A stretch of 64,000 nucleotides of DNA from Sphingomonadales bacterium. GTDB lineage: Bacteria; Pseudomonadota; Alphaproteobacteria; Sphingomonadales; Sphingomonadaceae. The translations under genes were made by a program, and so were the position numbers. The DNA lies in contig JAIXWO010000026.1 in the NCBI GenBank assembly GCA_027491235.1, forward strand, positions 248,001 to 312,000, given 5' to 3'. The notes beneath the pieces are model-generated. The model was not told where the DNA came from. It did no database searches and saw nothing but the letters and a program-made list of their open reading frames with translations. Positions 61,311 through 64,000 of the stretch are shown here, one piece after another. The number at the start of each line of letters is the position of its first letter. Position 1 is the first letter of the stretch.

Positions 61311-61574
61311 CTAACGCCGCCTGCGCTGCGGACCACCCGGTCCGCCCCCTCCGGGACCCTTGTCGCGGTAAACGATCCGGCCCTTGCTGAGATCATAGGG
61401 CGTCATTTCGACGCGCACCATGTCGCCCACGACCGTACGGATGCGGAAACGCCGCATCTTTCCGGCCGTGTAAGCGATGATCCGATGGTTGTTTTCGAGC
61501 ATGACGCCGAAACGCCCGTCGGGATAAATCTCGTCGATCAGGCCTTCGAGGGTCATCAGATCCTCTTTGGCCAT
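61311..61574 (-). CDS. infA: Translation initiation factor IF-1
   Basis: An 87-residue S1/OB-fold protein that binds the A site of the 30S subunit. [40 protein letters not shown] and [20 protein letters not shown] are nearly invariant. A C-terminal tail ([15 protein letters not shown]) extends beyond the usual 72 residues, a Gly/Arg extension that may contact RNA. It starts four bases after the cspA stop, so the two are cotranscribed. Confidence 0.97.
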   Translation of the reverse strand: MAKEDLMTLEGLIDEIYPDGRFGVMLENNHRIIAYTAGKMRRFRIRTVVGDMVRVEMTPYDLSKGRIVYRDKGPGGGGPGGPQRRRR

Positions 61575-61578
61575 CGAG

Positions 61579-61785
61579 TTAAGCCGCTTCGAGGTTGACG
61601 GCTGAGGTTTTGCCGCGCTGATCGGTTTCGAGCTCGTACTTGACGCGCTGATCCTTCAGGAGCGTGCGCATACCGGCACGTTCGACTGCGCTGATGTGAA
61701 CAAAGCTGTCCGTCGCGCCATCATCTGGCGAGATGAACCCATAGCCCTTGTCCGTGTTGAAAAATTTGACTGTACCGACTGGCAT
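61579..61785 (-). CDS. cspA: Cold-shock-domain protein
   Basis: A 68-residue nucleic-acid chaperone of the CspA family. It has [20 protein letters not shown] at the start (RNP1-like GYGFI), [12 protein letters not shown] (RNP2-like VHIS), and a [16 protein letters not shown] end. ATG 61785 is the start; the extra 40 residues of the longer frame are only untranslated leader, a leader of more than 100 bases that, as in other csp genes, may sense temperature. First gene of a cspA-infA-small ORF unit. Confidence 0.95.
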   Translation of the reverse strand: MPVGTVKFFNTDKGYGFISPDDGATDSFVHISAVERAGMRTLLKDQRVKYELETDQRGKTSAVNLEAA

Positions 61786-62018
61786 TGCCGATATCCTTTC
61801 ACATAAGAATATTGCCCGCAGACAAGAGGTGCCTGCAGGGCGAAAGAAGCGTGGAAAGGAGCGGAGGGCCTTGGCCGATTGTCCCGTCTCAAGCGACGTT
61901 AGCAAGCCTCATATAGGTGATGTGCGGCAGGAATACAATGCGAAAGGCCAAAAGGCCGCTTCTGAGCGCCAGATGGGCTTGTCTTCACGCCCAAGCGCTG
62001 TTAGTTGCGCGCTCCATT

Positions 62019-62094
62019 GCCGCTTTAGCTCAGTTGGTAGAGCATCGCATTCGTAATGCGGGGGTCAGGTGTTCGAGTCACCTAAGCGGCACCA
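62019..62094 (+). tRNA. tRNA-Thr (anticodon CGT)
   Basis: A 76-base cloverleaf with CCA. Acceptor GCCGCTT pairs with AAGCGGC, and the D arm GCTC/GAGC and T arm AGGTG/CACCT are regular. The anticodon loop TTCGTAA gives CGT, with a stem TCGCA/TGCGG (one T-G pair). It is the second tRNA-Thr in the window, reading codon ACG while the other reads ACA. Confidence 0.97.
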
Positions 62095-62140
62095 TTTATC
62101 TTTCCTATATCCGTCAGCTGTGCAGCGCTTTTTAGCGCCC

Positions 62141-63568
62141 TCACTCCACCACGCCGTGCCCATAGATATCATCAAACCCGGCTGGCCCTACGTCATGGGC
62201 TGAGGCGCGGAGTTTTGATTTGCAGCCTTCGGCCTCGCCACCGCCTGCGCGGCAGCGGGCGATCCAGGCGGTGATGTGGGGCGTGGCAAAGGAGGTGCCG
62301 TCAAACCGGGCATAGCCGCCGCCTGCATGCGCCGCCGTTACCGCGACACCCTTTGCCGCGACCGAGATATATCGGCCGTGATTGGCATAGCGGTAGATGC
62401 GGTGGTCCTTATCCACGGCTGTCACCGCGATGACACCGGGCAGGGCTGCGGGGTAGGCAGGTGGCGCTGTTGGCCCGCCATTGCCGGCGGCAGCGACGAC
62501 CTGAAGGCCCTTGGCGGCGGTATCTCGGATCACGCGGTCCAGCACGGCGTTGCGGGGTCCAGCGAGGCTCATATTCACGGTCCCCACCTTATGCGAGAGC
62601 ATCCAGCCCAGCGCTTCGGCAATCACATCGGCGGAGGTGAAGGGCCGCGCGGCTGTGCCGCGAAAGATGTTGGCGGCGTAAATAGTGGCAGATCCTTCGT
62701 CTGCCAGCAGCGAGGCAACCGCCGTGCCATGTTCAACGGGTGCTGTGGCAACGTTGCCCTCTGCCCAAGGGATGAGCCGCGCGGATTTGAGCGCGGCATG
62801 GCCGGACACAGCGGTGTCGATCATGCCGACGGTCAGCCGGGCGGGCCGGTTGGAAAGAGGGGGCGCTTTGCGCACCGGCACGGCGCGGGTCCCCGCCATC
62901 ATGTTGAGCCCGTAATAATGGACAAGGTCTGCCACGGCTGCGGGGTCAACGCTGCGCAGCGCCTCTCGCGCGGCCATGGCCGGCATCCCCTCGGGGGCGG
63001 AGAGGCGGAACATCTCGCGCCCGATATCATCCAACTTGCGGGCTTCTACGACGCGAAAGCCGCGCGCCAGCATGTCTTTCAACGTGGCAGGAGAAAGGTC
63101 GAGCGCGACAATCTCTCCGCGGCGGACGGGAAAGCCGTCTTTGTCATGCTCGGCCTTCTCGGTCTCGCCCAGATCACGCATCTGTTCACTATGGCCCATG
63201 GAGTCGCCGCCGCGATCGTCATCGGCGTCGCTTGCGGCCTTTGCGATATCTTCAGAATAGTCCCCCTGCGCCTTGACCTGATCCTCGACGATCTTTTGCT
63301 GCTCGCGCGCGGTATCGGCATTCAGCTTGGCAAGGTTTTCTGCGGCTTTGGACGGGTCCTTGATGGCATCTGCCTCTATGCGAAGCCGGTCTTGAGCGGT
63401 GCGGGTGTCAAGCTTTTGAGACCGCTCTGCCGCGCGCTGCATCTCCCGATCGAGCCGGTCCTGCGCGCGGGTCGCCTCCCGCACCGCATCGGGTTCGCGC
63501 GCCGGGACCGCCGATGCCAACAAAGCACCCATCAAAGTTACTGAAATAATGCCCATATTTTGTCCCAC
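62141..63568 (-). CDS. Subtilisin-like (S8) serine protease with N-terminal coiled coil
   Basis: An exported protease of about 475 residues. From GTG 63568 (site AAGGA seven bases upstream) it has a signal segment (MGIISVTLMGALLASAVPA). Residues 30-150 are charged helix, likely coiled coil (REMQRAAERSQKLDTRTAQD, LAKLNADTAREQQKIVEDQV). The catalytic domain has Asp in TVGMIDTAVSGHAALKSA, His in VEHGTAVASLLADE and Ser in FDGTSFATPHITAW, so the triad is complete. It is divergent from an ECF sigma factor gene across about 210 bases; in alphaproteobacteria such pairs often occur. A longer start at 63604 would make an acidic, non-signal N-terminus. Confidence 0.88.
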   Translation of the reverse strand: MGQNMGIISVTLMGALLASAVPAREPDAVREATRAQDRLDREMQRAAERSQKLDTRTAQDRLRIEADAIKDPSKAAENLAKLNADTAREQQKIVEDQVKAQGDYSEDIAKAASDADDDRGGDSMGHSEQMRDLGETEKAEHDKDGFPVRRGEIVALDLSPATLKDMLARGFRVVEARKLDDIGREMFRLSAPEGMPAMAAREALRSVDPAAVADLVHYYGLNMMAGTRAVPVRKAPPLSNRPARLTVGMIDTAVSGHAALKSARLIPWAEGNVATAPVEHGTAVASLLADEGSATIYAANIFRGTAARPFTSADVIAEALGWMLSHKVGTVNMSLAGPRNAVLDRVIRDTAAKGLQVVAAAGNGGPTAPPAYPAALPGVIAVTAVDKDHRIYRYANHGRYISVAAKGVAVTAAHAGGGYARFDGTSFATPHITAWIARCRAGGGEAEGCKSKLRASAHDVGPAGFDDIYGHGVVE

Positions 63569-63779
63569 AGGCTTTTCCTTCTCTTCCGCGTCAGGTCTCA
63601 ACATCGCTTCAGGCCCGGGAGTCTCCTTGAGAATGCCGAACTATACATGAAACTGTCGGCAAGATAACGTATCCACGGTGTGTTTATTCCCGGGTGGCGC
63701 TTGTTTGTGTGGTCTGGGACAAATTTGGATGAGCCGGGGGAATAATGCGGCGAACGGGTCGTTGTAGCGGAGAGTGTTT

Positions 63780-64000
63780 ATGGGCAGCGGCCATGCCGGT
63801 GCGGCAATCATGAAGGACGCAATCCTTGCTGTCCTGCCGCGCCTGCGACGCTTCTGCCATGCAATGGCCGGGAACGCGGCGGATGGAGACGATTTGATGC
63901 AATCGACGGTCGAGCGTGCGCTGGCACATGGCGACCAGTTTCAGCGGGGCACGCGCATCGATAGCTGGCTCTATCGCATCGCGCAGAATCTGCAGATTGA
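63780..64000 (+). CDS. ECF-type RNA polymerase sigma factor (partial, N-terminus)
   Basis: The first 73 residues of a sigma-70 family factor. VLPRLRRFCHAMAGNAADGD is followed by DLMQSTVERALAHGDQF and IDSWLYRIAQNLQI, the region 2 helix pattern of ECF factors (D-L-x-Q-x-T, then W-L-Y-x-I-A-x-N). ATG 63780 has a GGAGAG site five bases upstream; a GTG at 63774 is in frame. The gene continues beyond the right edge. It faces the S8 protease gene, suggesting shared envelope-stress control. Confidence 0.88.
   Translation, partial: MGSGHAGAAIMKDAILAVLPRLRRFCHAMAGNAADGDDLMQSTVERALAHGDQFQRGTRIDSWLYRIAQNLQI

Noticed and set aside
62276-63544. A 422-codon plus frame opposite the S8 protease
   Set aside because: The protease triad on minus is complete; the plus frame is Gly/His/Arg-rich and without family features.

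Overview
The window is about 64 kb of dense, GC-rich chromosomal DNA. Its gene content and style point to an alphaproteobacterium of the order Sphingomonadales, probably Sphingomonadaceae. The signs are the EpsB-PrsK-PrsR-PrsT block of the exosortase/PEP-CTERM regulatory system, an Lrp regulator facing ald, a fbcFBH-type bc1 operon, cspA-infA, and the intergenic dyad repeats typical of sphingomonads. The species cannot be named from sequence alone. All calls come from reading translated sequence and motifs; no database search was run.

Layout. (1) 1-7.7 kb: a truncated mannose-1-phosphate guanylyltransferase gene (minus strand), then a tight plus-strand operon of an EpsB-type polyprenyl-phosphate sugar transferase, histidine kinase PrsK, sigma-54 activator PrsR and TPR protein PrsT, preceded by an unusual nested dyad. 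(2) 7.7-16.6 kb: general functions, namely a DUF815 ATPase, an ABC-F protein, a PepSY protein with an OmpR-type two-component pair, a small zinc-ribbon-like protein, Lrp/ald, and a class III aminotransferase. (3) 16.6-41.4 kb: a large surface-polysaccharide locus. It opens on plus with WecB, WecC and a small phosphoglycosyl transferase, then runs on minus from a CapD-type dehydratase at 41.4 kb down to a Wzy-like protein at 19.6 kb. It holds two sulfotransferase-type proteins, glycosyltransferases, two FkbM methyltransferases, an Alg13/Alg14-like fusion, Wzx, GDP-fucose genes, Wza, a Wzz/BY-kinase and two O-antigen polymerase/ligase-like proteins. (4) 41.4-46.5 kb: two FixJ-type regulators, two PilZ proteins, an acyl-CoA dehydrogenase and an SDR. 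(5) 46.5-57.4 kb: cytochrome bc1, TrmL, HemF, a GNAT enzyme, ManA, a phosphomannomutase, LipB, small secreted proteins and tRNA-Thr(TGT). (6) 57.4-60.9 kb: an irregular stretch with two duplicated secreted-protein cassettes, a decayed DUF3422 gene, and a LuxR-type regulator with a DUF4188 protein. (7) 60.9-64 kb: a cspA-infA-small ORF operon, tRNA-Thr(CGT), a subtilisin-like protease, and the start of a divergent ECF sigma factor.

How it fits together. ManA, phosphomannomutase, ManC, Gmd and Fcl form a complete route from fructose-6-phosphate to GDP-L-fucose, split across both ends of the window. WecB/WecC would give UDP-ManNAcA, and the CapD-type dehydratase with its neighbouring reductase would give a 2-acetamido-2,6-dideoxyhexose. 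With Wzx, Wzy, Wzz/BY-kinase and Wza this describes a Wzy-dependent acidic, fucose-containing polysaccharide that may be sulfated. No exosortase gene and no PEP-CTERM target is visible in the window.
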